NCBI GenBank assembly: GCA_038150305.1
Contig: JAYOTG010000001.1
Span: 62,001-126,000 of the forward strand
Source: MGIIa-L3 sp038150305
GTDB taxonomy: Archaea; Thermoplasmatota; Poseidoniia; Poseidoniales; Poseidoniaceae
Direction: 5' to 3'
Length of the DNA stretch: 64,000 bases
Part shown: positions 40,771-49,342 of the stretch, in pieces
Numbering within the stretch: the stretch's first letter is position 1
How the letters are laid out: the number at the start of each line of letters is the position of its first letter
Made by a program: the position numbers and the translations under genes
The notes under the pieces: generated by a model
The model's input: only the letters and a program-made list of their open reading frames with translations
The model's database searches: none
What the model was told of the DNA's origin: nothing

Positions 40771-42489
40771 TCAGTTCTCGAAGGGCTTCTTTCCCCAGCG
40801 CACGTCGATGAGCGCCCACAGCACCGCGGAACCCACCAAGAGGCCGCCTGAAATCGACAGGATGCCAAGGTAACCGCCACGCACCATCTCAACGTCGTAG
40901 GCGGTGGCGGTGGCGCTCAGTCCGTCTTCGCTGACACGCTCCCACCAGTTGCCGTACAGGTCCACGTCACCCTGGGTGAACGACAACAAGAACAAGCCCA
41001 GCAAAGGCAGTACCGTGCCCAGCCAGAACCAGAACATGATGCGTCCGTCAAAGATGGCTTTGTTTGGACGCAGCCCCATCAGGAAGGCCGTCAGGGCGAC
41101 GATGTAGATCGAATTTGCAAACATGACCGCCAGGCCCGTCGGCAGTGCCGCCCATTCGTCGAGCCGCCACGCCATGAGGACGAAGAAAATCAGCGAAATC
41201 CACGACGTGGCGAGGAAGTAGACGACCACCTTGGCACGAAGCAATTGAGGGACGCGAAGGGGAAGGCCGTTCATGAAATCGGGATCGTCGAGGATGGTCA
41301 ACCACGAGTAGAAATTGAACCCAAAGAAGCCCAAAAACGGCGCATAGGAGAGCAAATTGATGGGGATCGGGGCCTCAGCGAAATCGATCAACCACGCCAT
41401 CCCGAGCAGCACCAAAAGAGGCACCGAATACGACACGGTCATTTTCTTCATCGTCCCAGAACGGATGAGGTCCACGAATTCCTTGGCCACCAACAAGCGG
41501 AGCGGTCCGTTGCCAAGGAAGCGCAGGCGGCGCATCATTGGATTCAGCAGGTCCTTGCGCGACGTGACCTTGACCTCGAAATCATCGACGAGCAGGGAAC
41601 TCGCGATGGCACCGAGCACGCCGGCACCCACCAAGCCTCCAAGAAGCGGCAGGAGGGCGTGGTCGCGCTGCACGGCGAGACCGACCAGGGCTGCGTCCCA
41701 CGGAAGGAGCCCCAATCCTGCCGACAGCCCGACGCCCACCGCGACCACCGGGCCCAGCCAGGTGAACGGCCGACCACGGAGCCACAGCACGGAACCGAGG
41801 AAGGCCAACGCCAACCCCTCCGCCAAGGTGGTGGCCATGGCGGCCCAGGTCCAGAACACCGAGGACCATTCGAGCGGCGTCTGAATGAGGCCACTTTCAT
41901 CGAGCACCAAGCCAAGGCTCATGCCGGCAACGATGGGCGTGAGGATGAGCAGCACGTAGTAGATCAGGTCCTTCACGAAGTACGTGAAGTGAGCCGCGGA
42001 CATCGTCAAGGGTTGCAGGGCTGGGGCGGCCAGCAGCCTGTTTTTCGAGCCCGTGCGCTGCATGATGGCCTCTTGGCCCTTGAACGCGAAGGTGCCCATG
42101 CCCAAGGAGAACATCAACAGGGGCAGGTGAACGCCGATGCGCAGTTGGTCCCAGCTGAAGGTGCGCTCGTCGATGTCCGACACCTGGGCCGCGCCGGTGC
42201 CGACCAAGAACTGCAGCCCGATGGTCGTCACCGCAGTGATGAGCGTCAAGAGCAGGGGAAAGAGGATGATTTGGCGCGCTTGGGCGAAATCCACCGTTTC
42301 GCGCCATTCTTCGAGGAACATGGCTCGGAACGTGGTCCGGAAGGCCGCCCAGCCGCGACGCGGTTCGTTGAGGTGCAGCCCGGGAACATGCGTTGAGCCG
42401 TCGCCAGGCGGCAGCGCTGCGCGAAGGTGGCCAAGGGCGTCCACGACCTCGTCCCAATCGCGGGAACGAACGCTTGCGCCCACGTTCAT
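40771..42489 (-). CDS. ABC-2-type transporter permease
   Basis: The 572-aa membrane protein has about twelve hydrophobic helices in two halves, with a cytoplasmic N-terminus. Signature-like segments are LFPLLLTLITAVTTIG, KDLIYYVLLILTPIVAG and WLTILDDPDFMNGLPLRVPQLLRAKV. It overlaps the ATP-binding subunit by 4 bp (ATGA) and forms an exporter with it. ABC-2 exporters move drugs, lipids or polysaccharides. The fused two-half form is bigger than a normal ABC-2 half-subunit. No substrate was deduced. Confidence 0.85.
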   Translation of the reverse strand: MNVGASVRSRDWDEVVDALGHLRAALPPGDGSTHVPGLHLNEPRRGWAAFRTTFRAMFLEEWRETVDFAQARQIILFPLLLTLITAVTTIGLQFLVGTGAAQVSDIDERTFSWDQLRIGVHLPLLMFSLGMGTFAFKGQEAIMQRTGSKNRLLAAPALQPLTMSAAHFTYFVKDLIYYVLLILTPIVAGMSLGLVLDESGLIQTPLEWSSVFWTWAAMATTLAEGLALAFLGSVLWLRGRPFTWLGPVVAVGVGLSAGLGLLPWDAALVGLAVQRDHALLPLLGGLVGAGVLGAIASSLLVDDFEVKVTSRKDLLNPMMRRLRFLGNGPLRLLVAKEFVDLIRSGTMKKMTVSYSVPLLVLLGMAWLIDFAEAPIPINLLSYAPFLGFFGFNFYSWLTILDDPDFMNGLPLRVPQLLRAKVVVYFLATSWISLIFFVLMAWRLDEWAALPTGLAVMFANSIYIVALTAFLMGLRPNKAIFDGRIMFWFWLGTVLPLLGLFLLSFTQGDVDLYGNWWERVSEDGLSATATAYDVEMVRGGYLGILSISGGLLVGSAVLWALIDVRWGKKPFEN

Positions 42490-43256
42490 TCCTCCTCAGT
42501 GCTGGTTCCCGCGAGGTGTTCCGCTTCCTCGATGGTGTGCCCAACAAGGCGAATGAAGACGTCTTCGAGGCTCTCTCCGTCGAGTTTCAGGTCGTCGATG
42601 GCACCGGCGGCCAGGACCTTGCCTTCGTTGATGATGGCCATCCGGTTGCAGAGACGTTCAGCCGATTCAAGCACGTGGGAGCAGAGGAAAATCGTCCCGC
42701 CGCCGGCCACGTGTTCGAGCAGCCATTCGCGGCACTTGCGTTGGTAAATCGGATCGAGGTTGGCGAACGGCTCGTCGAGGAAGAGCAACTTTGGCGCATG
42801 GATGAAGGCCGAAGCGAGCATGACCTTCTGACGCTGACCCTTGGACAAATCTTTGCACATCGTGTCGCGCTTTTCCTCGAGGCCAAACCACGACAACCAG
42901 TGGTCCACCTTGCCGTCCACGTCCTCCAAACCACGCAGCTTGGCCACGAAGGTGAGGAACTCGGGCGGCGTGAGGAAGGACGGCGGCGATTCCGATTCAG
43001 GCACGATGCCGATGTTGGCCTTGAGGTGCTGCGGGTCCGCAACCGCGTCAATGCCCAGCACCTCGATGCGCCCGATGCTGGGGCGGAGTTGCCCCGTGAG
43101 GAGTTTGATGAAGGTGGATTTGCCTGCCCCGTTTGGCCCAAAGACGCCGAAGAACTCGCCCTCGTGGACCCTGACGTCCAGCGGGTGCAGGGCCACGAAA
43201 TCCCCGTACCGCTTGCCGATGTCCTTGGCGTCGACGAGGAGTTGACGGTCGGACAT
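42486..43256 (-). CDS. ABC transporter ATP-binding protein
   Basis: The protein is 256 aa from ATG 43256 (MSDRQLLVDAKDIGKRYGDF). Walker A GPNGAGKST, ABC signature LSKGQRQKVMLA, Walker B LLFLDEPFANLD and the switch His in LCSHVLESAERL are all intact. It drives the neighbouring ABC-2 permease. The C-terminal VFIRLVGHTIEEAEHLAG tail is like that of drug/lipid exporters. The frame is open 49 codons upstream to an ATG at 43403, but that region overlaps the divergent NadA gene and is not family-like. Confidence 0.93.
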   Translation of the reverse strand: MSDRQLLVDAKDIGKRYGDFVALHPLDVRVHEGEFFGVFGPNGAGKSTFIKLLTGQLRPSIGRIEVLGIDAVADPQHLKANIGIVPESESPPSFLTPPEFLTFVAKLRGLEDVDGKVDHWLSWFGLEEKRDTMCKDLSKGQRQKVMLASAFIHAPKLLFLDEPFANLDPIYQRKCREWLLEHVAGGGTIFLCSHVLESAERLCNRMAIINEGKVLAAGAIDDLKLDGESLEDVFIRLVGHTIEEAEHLAGTSTEEE

Positions 43257-43375
43257 GCTTCCGCTGTGGCGGCGGACCCATATGAGCGCACCTGAGGCCG
43301 CCACGGCCTTGACGAGGGCGAAAAGGCCCATCCCCCTCAGCGCATCGGTTGAAAAGGAAAGCAGGGCTGGACCAC

Positions 43376-44539
43376 ATGAGGAAGATGGCCACCACGCTCC
43401 CAATGTGCGTCGTCGACTACATGGACACGACGAAGTCTCCTGAAGAGGAGGACATCGCTGCGGCCATCCGGGCCGTTCGCGCTCGCCTTGGCGACAAGGT
43501 GCTCATCCTCGGCCACCACTACCAGCGTGATGGGATCGTCGAACACGCCGATTACATCGGGGACTCGTTCATGCTCAGCCGGAAAGCGGCGGATTCCGAC
43601 GCGACGACCATCGTGTTCTGCGGCGTCCACTTCATGGCGGAATCTGCCGACGTGCTGACGCGGGACGAGCAAGCGGTGCTGATGCCCACCCTGCGGGCCG
43701 GGTGTTCGATGGCGGACATGGCCACCCTCGGCGAAGTGGAACGCGATTGGCCCGCCATGCTGGAGCAAGGCGGATGGGCGGACCCTGCGGAACGTCAAAA
43801 TCCGACCGCGCCCGCCGGTGAAGGCGATGCCTTCCTCGTGCCTGTGACATACATGAACAGCAGCGCCGCGCTGAAGGATTTCGTCGGCCGCCACGGCGGT
43901 GTCGTGTGCACCTCTTCCAACGCCCGTGGCGTCTTGGAATGGGCCTTCGAGCGTGCAGGAGAAGGTGGCGCAGTCCTCTTCTTCCCCGACCAGCACCTCG
44001 GTCGAAACACCGGCCTGAAGATGGGGTTGGAAGAAGACCGCATGCCCGTGTGGATTCCAGAAATGGGCGCAACGGGCGATCTGAACGAGGCGCGAATCGT
44101 CCTCTGGCACGGCTTTTGCAGCGTTCACAAGCGCTTCACAGCGGAGCAAATCGCCGAATTCAGAACGCGTCATCCTGACGGCGTGGTGGTCGTTCACCCC
44201 GAGTGCCCTCGGGCCACCGTTGAGGCGGCTGACGCCGACGGGTCAACCGAGTACATCAAGCGCTTCATCGACGCTCAGCCCGCCGGCTCGAGCATTGCTG
44301 TTGGGACCGAGATCAACATGGTCGCGCGAATGGCCAAAGAGCATCCGGACAAGCACATCGAGTGCTTGGACGCGGAGGTGTGCCCATGCTCCACCATGTA
44401 CATGATCCACCCCGCCTACCTCCTCGATGTCCTTGAGCGCCTCGAGGCCGGGGAGCACGCGAACCAAGTCGTGGTTCCGCACGCCGTTCAAGAGGGCGCC
44501 CTCATGGCGCTTGAGCGCATGCTTTCCATCATCGAGTGA
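43376..44539 (+). CDS. nadA: quinolinate synthase
   Basis: The 387-aa protein has VLILGHHYQRDGIVEHADYIGDSF near the N-terminus and the cluster cysteines: Cys in LRAGCSMADM, WHGFCSVHKRF and CPCSTMYMIHP. It condenses iminoaspartate and dihydroxyacetone phosphate to quinolinate for NAD, using a [4Fe-4S] cluster. Cys-x-x-Cys spacing in the last motif is Cys-Pro-Cys. NadB or aspartate dehydrogenase and NadC are not in the window. ATG 43349 would add nine residues. A cation diffusion facilitator follows after 10 bp. Confidence 0.93.
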   Translation: MRKMATTLPMCVVDYMDTTKSPEEEDIAAAIRAVRARLGDKVLILGHHYQRDGIVEHADYIGDSFMLSRKAADSDATTIVFCGVHFMAESADVLTRDEQAVLMPTLRAGCSMADMATLGEVERDWPAMLEQGGWADPAERQNPTAPAGEGDAFLVPVTYMNSSAALKDFVGRHGGVVCTSSNARGVLEWAFERAGEGGAVLFFPDQHLGRNTGLKMGLEEDRMPVWIPEMGATGDLNEARIVLWHGFCSVHKRFTAEQIAEFRTRHPDGVVVVHPECPRATVEAADADGSTEYIKRFIDAQPAGSSIAVGTEINMVARMAKEHPDKHIECLDAEVCPCSTMYMIHPAYLLDVLERLEAGEHANQVVVPHAVQEGALMALERMLSIIE

Positions 44540-44549
44540 GGATGACCGT

Positions 44550-45650
44550 ATGGACGAAGACCGCGCAGCGCGACGCATCACGCTGGCTGGGGGCTTCGTC
44601 AACCTCGTCTTGACCTCCCTCCAAGCCGTGGGAGGCGTCATCTTCGGCAGCGTTGCCCTGTTGGCGGACGCTCTCCATTCGCTGACCGACCTCGTCTCCG
44701 ATGCCGTGGTCTACATGGCAGTCCGCCTCGGAGCAGCCGAAGCCGACGAGAACCATCCGTACGGCCACCGCCGCTTCGAGACCTTGGCCTCGCTCGCCGT
44801 GGGCCTGCTCATCGTGGTCGTCGGCGTGATGCTGGTGCTCGAAGCGGCGGAGCGCTTGCAAAGCCAGACGTGGGTGTCGCCTGAGCAACCCGCGCTGGTG
44901 GTGGCCGGCATCACCATCTTCGCCAAAGAAGGCCTCTACCGCGCGACCATGCGGGTGGCACGCAAGCACGACCATGCGCTGCTCCGTGCTAACGCGGTGC
45001 ACCACCGCACCGATGCCCTCTCCAGCGTCGCGGTCTTTGTCGGTCTGTTCGCCTCGATTTACGGGTTCTCTTCCGGGGACCTCATCGCCGCTCTGGTGGT
45101 CGGTTTGTTGCTGATCAGGGCCGGTCTCCGGATTGTTTGGGAAGCGGGGTTGGAACTCTCCGAGGCGGGTGTCGACGCCGACACCTACACCACCATGCGC
45201 GAATTGATCCTTGACACGGGAGGCGTCGAAGACCTGCATCTGTTGAAGACCAAGACCGTGGGTGGACGCATCTTTGCGGAAGCCCACGTGCAAGTTCGCC
45301 CAACCCTTTCCGTGACGCAGGGCCACGAAATTGCGCACCGCGCTGTCGACCGCGTGATGGACGCCATACCGTTGTTGCAAGACCTGACCGTTCACGTCGA
45401 CCCAGAGGACGATCAAGAGGACGCTCCACCCCTGCCAAACGGCCACCTGATCGAACGCGCTGTGCACGGCGCATGGGAGGAAGCGACGGGGGAGGCGCCC
45501 GAGGACCTGACCCTCCACCTGCTGGTGCAGGCCACGACGGTGGTGCTGGTGTGCTCCTCGAACCTCGATGAGGGCGCCATTGAACGGGGCAAGGCCGCGG
45601 TCCTTGCCGTGGATCATGTGGACGACGTTCAGGTGTTGTCCCCGCGATGA
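44550..45650 (+). CDS. cation diffusion facilitator (Zn/Mn/Fe efflux)
   Basis: The 366-aa protein has six transmembrane helices; metal motifs are DALHSLTD in helix 2 and HHRTD in helix 5. The C-terminal 130 residues form a cytoplasmic ferredoxin-like domain (GGVEDLHLLKTKTVGGRIFAEAHVQV). It exports divalent metals by proton antiport. The C-terminus is longer than in the average family member and ends with a second small domain (ATTVVLVCSSNLDEGAIERG). It follows nadA with a 10-bp gap, likely in one operon. The metal cannot be fixed from sequence. Confidence 0.92.
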   Translation: MDEDRAARRITLAGGFVNLVLTSLQAVGGVIFGSVALLADALHSLTDLVSDAVVYMAVRLGAAEADENHPYGHRRFETLASLAVGLLIVVVGVMLVLEAAERLQSQTWVSPEQPALVVAGITIFAKEGLYRATMRVARKHDHALLRANAVHHRTDALSSVAVFVGLFASIYGFSSGDLIAALVVGLLLIRAGLRIVWEAGLELSEAGVDADTYTTMRELILDTGGVEDLHLLKTKTVGGRIFAEAHVQVRPTLSVTQGHEIAHRAVDRVMDAIPLLQDLTVHVDPEDDQEDAPPLPNGHLIERAVHGAWEEATGEAPEDLTLHLLVQATTVVLVCSSNLDEGAIERGKAAVLAVDHVDDVQVLSPR

Positions 45651-46022
45651 TCACGCGGTCAGCGCTTCGGCCACGGACCAACCGCACCATGCCAAGAGTG
45701 GACAACCCAGGAGCGTGGTGAACACGTATCCGAAGGCCAGGACACGCTCACCGCCGTCAACCAAGCGCAGCACCTCGACCGCGAACGTGGACATCGTCGT
45801 GAAGGCACCGAGCAGGCCGGTCCCCAAGGCAAGGGCCTGTTCCCTGCTGAGCACCGCTTCGGCCAGGAGGACGGTCATGGCGCCAAGCAGGAGCGAGCCG
45901 AGAAGGTTCACACCGAGCGTGCCCCAAGGCACCCCTTCTGCGTCGGGTGAAGGCGCGACGCTCCATCGAAGCACGGCGCCGCATGCACCACCCACCGCCA
46001 CGAGGATCACGGGGGCGACCAT
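45651..46022 (-). CDS. crcB: fluoride channel Fluc/CrcB
   Basis: The protein is 123 aa from ATG 46022 (MVAPVILVAVGGACGAVLRW). Conserved blocks GTLGVNLLGSLLLGAM and GTGLLGAFTTMSTFAVE match the Fluc family, with the Asn and the Phe/Thr track. It forms a dimer that lets fluoride out. The gene ends beside that of the cation diffusion facilitator, in convergent orientation. I looked for a fluoride riboswitch in the 73 bp upstream and did not see one. The frame extends upstream into the divergent ITPase and is not family-like there. Confidence 0.93.
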   Translation of the reverse strand: MVAPVILVAVGGACGAVLRWSVAPSPDAEGVPWGTLGVNLLGSLLLGAMTVLLAEAVLSREQALALGTGLLGAFTTMSTFAVEVLRLVDGGERVLAFGYVFTTLLGCPLLAWCGWSVAEALTA

Positions 46023-46095
46023 GCCTCTGCGATGAACCGACCAAGCATCAAGCCTCGTGCCGCTTTGTTGAAGGTGGAGGCTTTGATGGCCCAGC

Positions 46096-46746
46096 ATGGC
46101 CCGCATCCACTTCCTAACCGGGAACGAAGGAAAACTTGCCGAAGCTGTGCACCACTTGGCGCCCCTCGGACATGAGGTCGTGCACCTTTCCGTGGACGGC
46201 ATTGTTGAGCCTCAAGCCGAGGATTTGGACACCGTTGCTCGCTCAAAACTTGAGCAAGCCAATGCCCACCTCCCCAACCCAAACGATTGGTTGTTGGTCG
46301 AAGACGCTGGCCTGTTCGTCGAAGCCCTGGACGGGTTTCCTGGCGTCTACTCGTCCTACGCGCTCAGTACCTTGGGCAACCATGGCCTGCTCCGCCTGCT
46401 GGATCACCTGCACAGCGAAGATCTCCATGTGGAGGCGGGCTTGCGCCGTGCAGAATTCAAGGCCGTGGCCGCCTTGATGACGCCTGAGGGCGTCTTCATC
46501 GGCGAGGGCTCGTGCGTCGGTCGCATCGCTCCCGCCGTGGACGGTGAGGGCGGATTCGGATTCGATCCGGTGTTCATTCCTAGGGACCTTGACCTCGCGG
46601 GCGAGCCCACCGAAATCGGCGTGCAGGGTGAGGTGTCCACACACGGTCGCACCTTCGCAGCCGTGGACATGGATCTGAAAGGGAACTTCAGCCACCGAAC
46701 CCGCGCGTTGAAGGATCTGCTGACCCAACTCGGCCCTGCCGAGTGA
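46096..46746 (+). CDS. ITP/XTP pyrophosphatase (RdgB/HAM1 family)
   Basis: The 216-aa protein has FLTGNEGKLAEAVHHL at the N-terminus, VEDAGLFVEALDGFPGVYSSYAL in the middle and GFGFDPVFIP near the end. All are signatures of the HAM1 family, which removes non-canonical purine nucleotides (ITP, XTP, dITP) from the pool. It is slightly longer than most archaeal members (about 185 aa). It is divergent from crcB and is followed by a membrane protein of unknown role. Confidence 0.92.
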   Translation: MARIHFLTGNEGKLAEAVHHLAPLGHEVVHLSVDGIVEPQAEDLDTVARSKLEQANAHLPNPNDWLLVEDAGLFVEALDGFPGVYSSYALSTLGNHGLLRLLDHLHSEDLHVEAGLRRAEFKAVAALMTPEGVFIGEGSCVGRIAPAVDGEGGFGFDPVFIPRDLDLAGEPTEIGVQGEVSTHGRTFAAVDMDLKGNFSHRTRALKDLLTQLGPAE

Positions 46747-46793
46747 GCGGCATCAGCGTCATAAGCACAAGCCAACACTGAGGGTTGAGGCAC

Positions 46794-47702
46794 ATGAGGA
46801 CACTCCGCATACTCGTGGGGCTTCTGTTCCTCGGGGTGTTGGCCAGTTACCTCCTTTTGGCCGGAGAATTGGTCGAAGAGGCGCAATGGGGCACCGTCGG
46901 TGCCCTCGGCGTCCTTGGCTTGGCGTGGGTCCGCCTTGGCGGCTCGCCGCGCCCGCAGGCCGTGGTTCAGCCCGCCAAAGCCGCGGGGGCCTCAGCCGCT
47001 CCAGAAGCCGTCTCGGAATCTGCATCGGACGAGGCCTCCGAAACACCGGCACCTGTTCGCGCTGAATCGCCGGCCACCATGGCGGAACGCAAGCGCATGA
47101 AGGTCGCGGCCGCGAAGGCCGCACAAGCTGAAGCCCTCGCCGCTCAGGAAGCCGAAGCGGAGGAGGCTCACGGCCCGGTCATCGAGGTGGAGGTGGAAGA
47201 AGCTCACGTCGCTCAGGAATTTGTGGTTGAGGTGACCGCCGATTCCGTTGAAGACGCCGATATCGCCGTGACCGTCGAGGAGCGCCGTGAGCGCCATGCG
47301 GCGGTTCGCGAGCGCATCGAAGCACGACGCAGAGGCCGCATGGCGGAAATCCGTGCCGCAACGGTGCGCATGTGGGAAGAAGCCGAAGCACGCGAGGACC
47401 TCGTGGCCCTGCTTCGCACGCCAAACCATGGCCTCCACGTCTACGACCTGCCGGAGCATCCAGAGCCAGGCCGACCCTACGGCGCGACCTTCGTTCGCCT
47501 GGACGAGGCCCGCGTGATCAAACTCCGTGTTCCGCTCGACGAAGGCTTCAGCAGCACGACGAACGAGCCGGAGCCGCTCCCCGAACTGCCACCCCTCCCC
47601 GCTCCTGGTGAATTGCCGCCCCTCGGCGACCTTCCCCCGCTCCCAGATCCCATCGAAGCGCGTTCAGATGCCCTGGCCGCGCTCGCGCCCAGCGACGACT
47701 AA
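46794..47702 (+). CDS. membrane protein with Ala/Glu-rich coiled-coil and proline-rich tail, unknown
   Basis: The 302-aa protein starts MRTLRILVGLLFLGVLASYLL, with two hydrophobic helices (5-23 and 35-50). A long Ala/Glu/Arg-rich region (about 90-195) is likely a coiled coil (AAAKAAQAEALAAQEAEAEE; RRERHAAVRERIEARRRG). The C-terminus (about 250-295) is repetitive and Pro-rich: PLPELPPLPAPGELPPLGDLPPLPDP. No known family was recognised. The nearest possible promoter is weak. A scaffold or envelope protein is possible; low complexity makes homology risky. An ATG three codons upstream is also open. Confidence 0.55.
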   Translation: MRTLRILVGLLFLGVLASYLLLAGELVEEAQWGTVGALGVLGLAWVRLGGSPRPQAVVQPAKAAGASAAPEAVSESASDEASETPAPVRAESPATMAERKRMKVAAAKAAQAEALAAQEAEAEEAHGPVIEVEVEEAHVAQEFVVEVTADSVEDADIAVTVEERRERHAAVRERIEARRRGRMAEIRAATVRMWEEAEAREDLVALLRTPNHGLHVYDLPEHPEPGRPYGATFVRLDEARVIKLRVPLDEGFSSTTNEPEPLPELPPLPAPGELPPLGDLPPLPDPIEARSDALAALAPSDD

Positions 47703-47832
47703 CTGTCGCCAGGAAAGCTTCTTTTTGTGAAGCGCTGAGGCTTGGCACTCACCTTGCTGCAGTCTGTCCATCCGCTCCGTCCACGTGCAAGCGTTGGGCG
47801 GCCAACAAGACATGATTCAACATGAAAGCTAC

Positions 47833-47838
47833 ATGTTT
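47833..47838 (+). promoter_or_regulatory. TATA-like box before basic-protein gene
   Basis: TTTAAA in AT-rich context predicts transcription from about 47862, giving a leader of about 90 nt that would contain the nested stem at 47890-47937. Confidence 0.4.
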
Positions 47839-47889
47839 AAAGCCTCTCGCGGCTAGCCTCTACCATGGCACAGCCCATCTGACCCTCCG

Positions 47890-47937
47890 ATGCCGGATCG
47901 AGCCTGCTGGCCACGAGCCAGCTTTGGCCACCGGCAT
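47890..47937 (+). ncRNA. nested stem-loop in the leader of the basic-protein gene
   Basis: The outer stem is 7 perfect pairs (ATGCCGG 47890-47896 with CCGGCAT 47931-47937). Inside it an independent 6-bp hairpin (GCTGGC 47906-47911 / GCCAGC 47917-47922, loop CACGA) forms. It ends 16 nt before the ATG at 47954. It may be a regulatory leader; no known riboswitch class was recognised. Confidence 0.4.
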
Positions 47938-47953
47938 AGGAGAAGAACAGATT

Positions 47954-48349
47954 ATGGGAAGCAGAATTGGAAAGAAGGAACGGCGCGCGCGCCGTTCACG
48001 ACGCGACGACATGGCCCGTGGTGCCAAGGAACCACAGCACGAGATGACCTACTCCGAGCGGGTCAAAGCCTCCAGCAAAGGCGGATCCCTCGGGAAGCGC
48101 ATGAACGCCAACAAGCGCCGGCACCGGACGCCGACCGTGTCCCATGCCCCGCGCCCCTGCTGCGCGAACGACGCGGCTCGAAAGGAGGCTACGGCACGGA
48201 TGCTTGCGGACCTCCGCGACGCCCGCCTCGATCGGAGCTGGGTCAACGGTGCATGGAAGATGCAAGCGCCAACGTGGTTCCTTCGGAAGCACAAGCGGCA
48301 CCTCCATCACTTGCCCGACGACGTTCGGGCGAAACTGAACCTGCGCTGA
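47954..48349 (+). CDS. small highly basic protein, unknown
   Basis: The 131-aa protein starts MGSRIGKKERRARRSRRDDMARG and is very rich in Arg, Lys and His throughout (KRMNANKRRHRTP; RKHKRHLHHLPDD). It has a possible zinc or metal site Pro-Cys-Cys-Ala-Asn-Asp and WVNGAWKMQAPTWF. It resembles nucleic-acid-binding proteins in composition only. The start follows a structured leader. It may bind RNA or DNA. A frame open to 47822 exists upstream but would include the leader stems. Confidence 0.5.
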   Translation: MGSRIGKKERRARRSRRDDMARGAKEPQHEMTYSERVKASSKGGSLGKRMNANKRRHRTPTVSHAPRPCCANDAARKEATARMLADLRDARLDRSWVNGAWKMQAPTWFLRKHKRHLHHLPDDVRAKLNLR

Positions 48350-48364
48350 GGCGCGCGTTCAGGT

Positions 48365-48418
48365 CGGGACTTGGCGTCCCGTGGCCGCGACCTGAGGTCC
48401 TGCGGGGCCTCAGGTCGC
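48365..48418. terminator. tandem hairpins between convergent genes
   Basis: CGGGAC-TTGGC-GTCCCG (48365-48381) is followed by an 11-bp perfect stem GCGACCTGAGG (48387-48397) / CCTCAGGTCGC (48408-48418) with a 10-nt loop. They lie between the stops of the basic-protein gene and the minus-strand hydratase, so a bidirectional end signal is likely. No U-tract is present, so it may act as an mRNA 3' stabiliser instead. Confidence 0.45.
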
Positions 48419-48419
48419 C

Positions 48420-49256
48420 TCATTCATGCGTCCACTTGGGCGTTTCACGGCTCAAGAAAGCCTCGACACCGATGGCGGTGTCGGCGCTGTCGAACAGGGC
48501 TGAGAAGGCGTCCAGCTCGACAATCAACCCGTCGCTCAGCGATGTTTCCATGCTGGCGCGCATCGTGGCTTTGGCCACCTTCATCGTCGCCGCGGACTTG
48601 CTGCCGATGGTGCGGGCGAGCGCCAGCGTGCGCTCCATGACGTCCTCAGCAGGCACCACGTGGTTCACCAATCCGATGCGGTGGGCTTCCCTTGCGTCGA
48701 TCATCTCGCCGGTAAACACCAGTTCCATGGCTCGACCAAGACCCACCAAGCGGGCCAAACGCTGGGTCCCCCCACCGCCGGGCATGAGACCGAGGTTGAT
48801 TTCGGGGGTGCCGAAGCTCGAACGGTCGCTGGCGACGCGAAGGTCACAGGCGACCGCCACCTCGCATCCACCGCCAAGGGCGAAGCCGTCGATCATGGCA
48901 ATGGTCGGCTTGCTGATGCCCCAGATGGCTTCCCACCCGTTGTCGGCAAAGATGGGGTAAATCTCCTCGCCGCTCTTGCCTGCAAACTCCGAGATGTCGG
49001 CCCCGGCCACGAAGGCGTTTGGTTTGGGACGACGACCTTCCGGTGCAGGGCCCGGTGCGGCTCCGGTGAAAATGACGCAGCGAACGTGGCCCTGCGTTTC
49101 AACCTCTTTCGCGTAGGCCTTGATGGCGCTCATCACGTCCTGATTGAGGGCGTTCAGTTTGTCTGGCCGGTTGATGGTGACCAGAGCGATGACGCCTTCA
49201 TCGTCGGAATCTGGAGCGACGGGGAGATGTTCGACAAGCAGCACGTCTTCGGCCAT
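48420..49256 (-). CDS. enoyl-CoA hydratase (crotonase family)
   Basis: The 278-aa protein has both catalytic glutamates: GGGCEVAVACDLRVA and FGTPEINLGLMPGGGGTQRL. An oxyanion segment AFVAGADISEFAGKSGEE is also present. It is the most canonical hydratase in the window, with a 20-residue insertion (GAAPGPAPEGRRPKPN) before AFVAGAD. It hydrates 2-enoyl-CoA in beta-oxidation. It stands alone on the minus strand; the tandem hairpins lie immediately beyond its stop. The frame is open 24 codons further upstream. Confidence 0.9.
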   Translation of the reverse strand: MAEDVLLVEHLPVAPDSDDEGVIALVTINRPDKLNALNQDVMSAIKAYAKEVETQGHVRCVIFTGAAPGPAPEGRRPKPNAFVAGADISEFAGKSGEEIYPIFADNGWEAIWGISKPTIAMIDGFALGGGCEVAVACDLRVASDRSSFGTPEINLGLMPGGGGTQRLARLVGLGRAMELVFTGEMIDAREAHRIGLVNHVVPAEDVMERTLALARTIGSKSAATMKVAKATMRASMETSLSDGLIVELDAFSALFDSADTAIGVEAFLSRETPKWTHE

Positions 49257-49342
49257 GCTGCCCCCACGCACCGCCCCCTCAAGAGCGCACCGACGGCGCC
49301 AAGCACGCCGAACGTTCAAGGCGTTCACCTGAAGGCAAGGGC

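Larger units (their letters stand above)
47703..47953. other. 250-bp spacer with hairpins and promoter
   Basis: The spacer holds a GCTTC/GAAGC hairpin with a T-rich loop right after the stop of the previous gene (47717-47733, perhaps a terminator). A TTTAAA box (47833-47838) and a structured segment at 47890-47937 follow. No protein frame of natural composition was seen. Confidence 0.45.

Noticed and set aside
45900..46095. Fluoride riboswitch before crcB
   Set aside because: The short leader lacks the conserved riboswitch core when read by eye.
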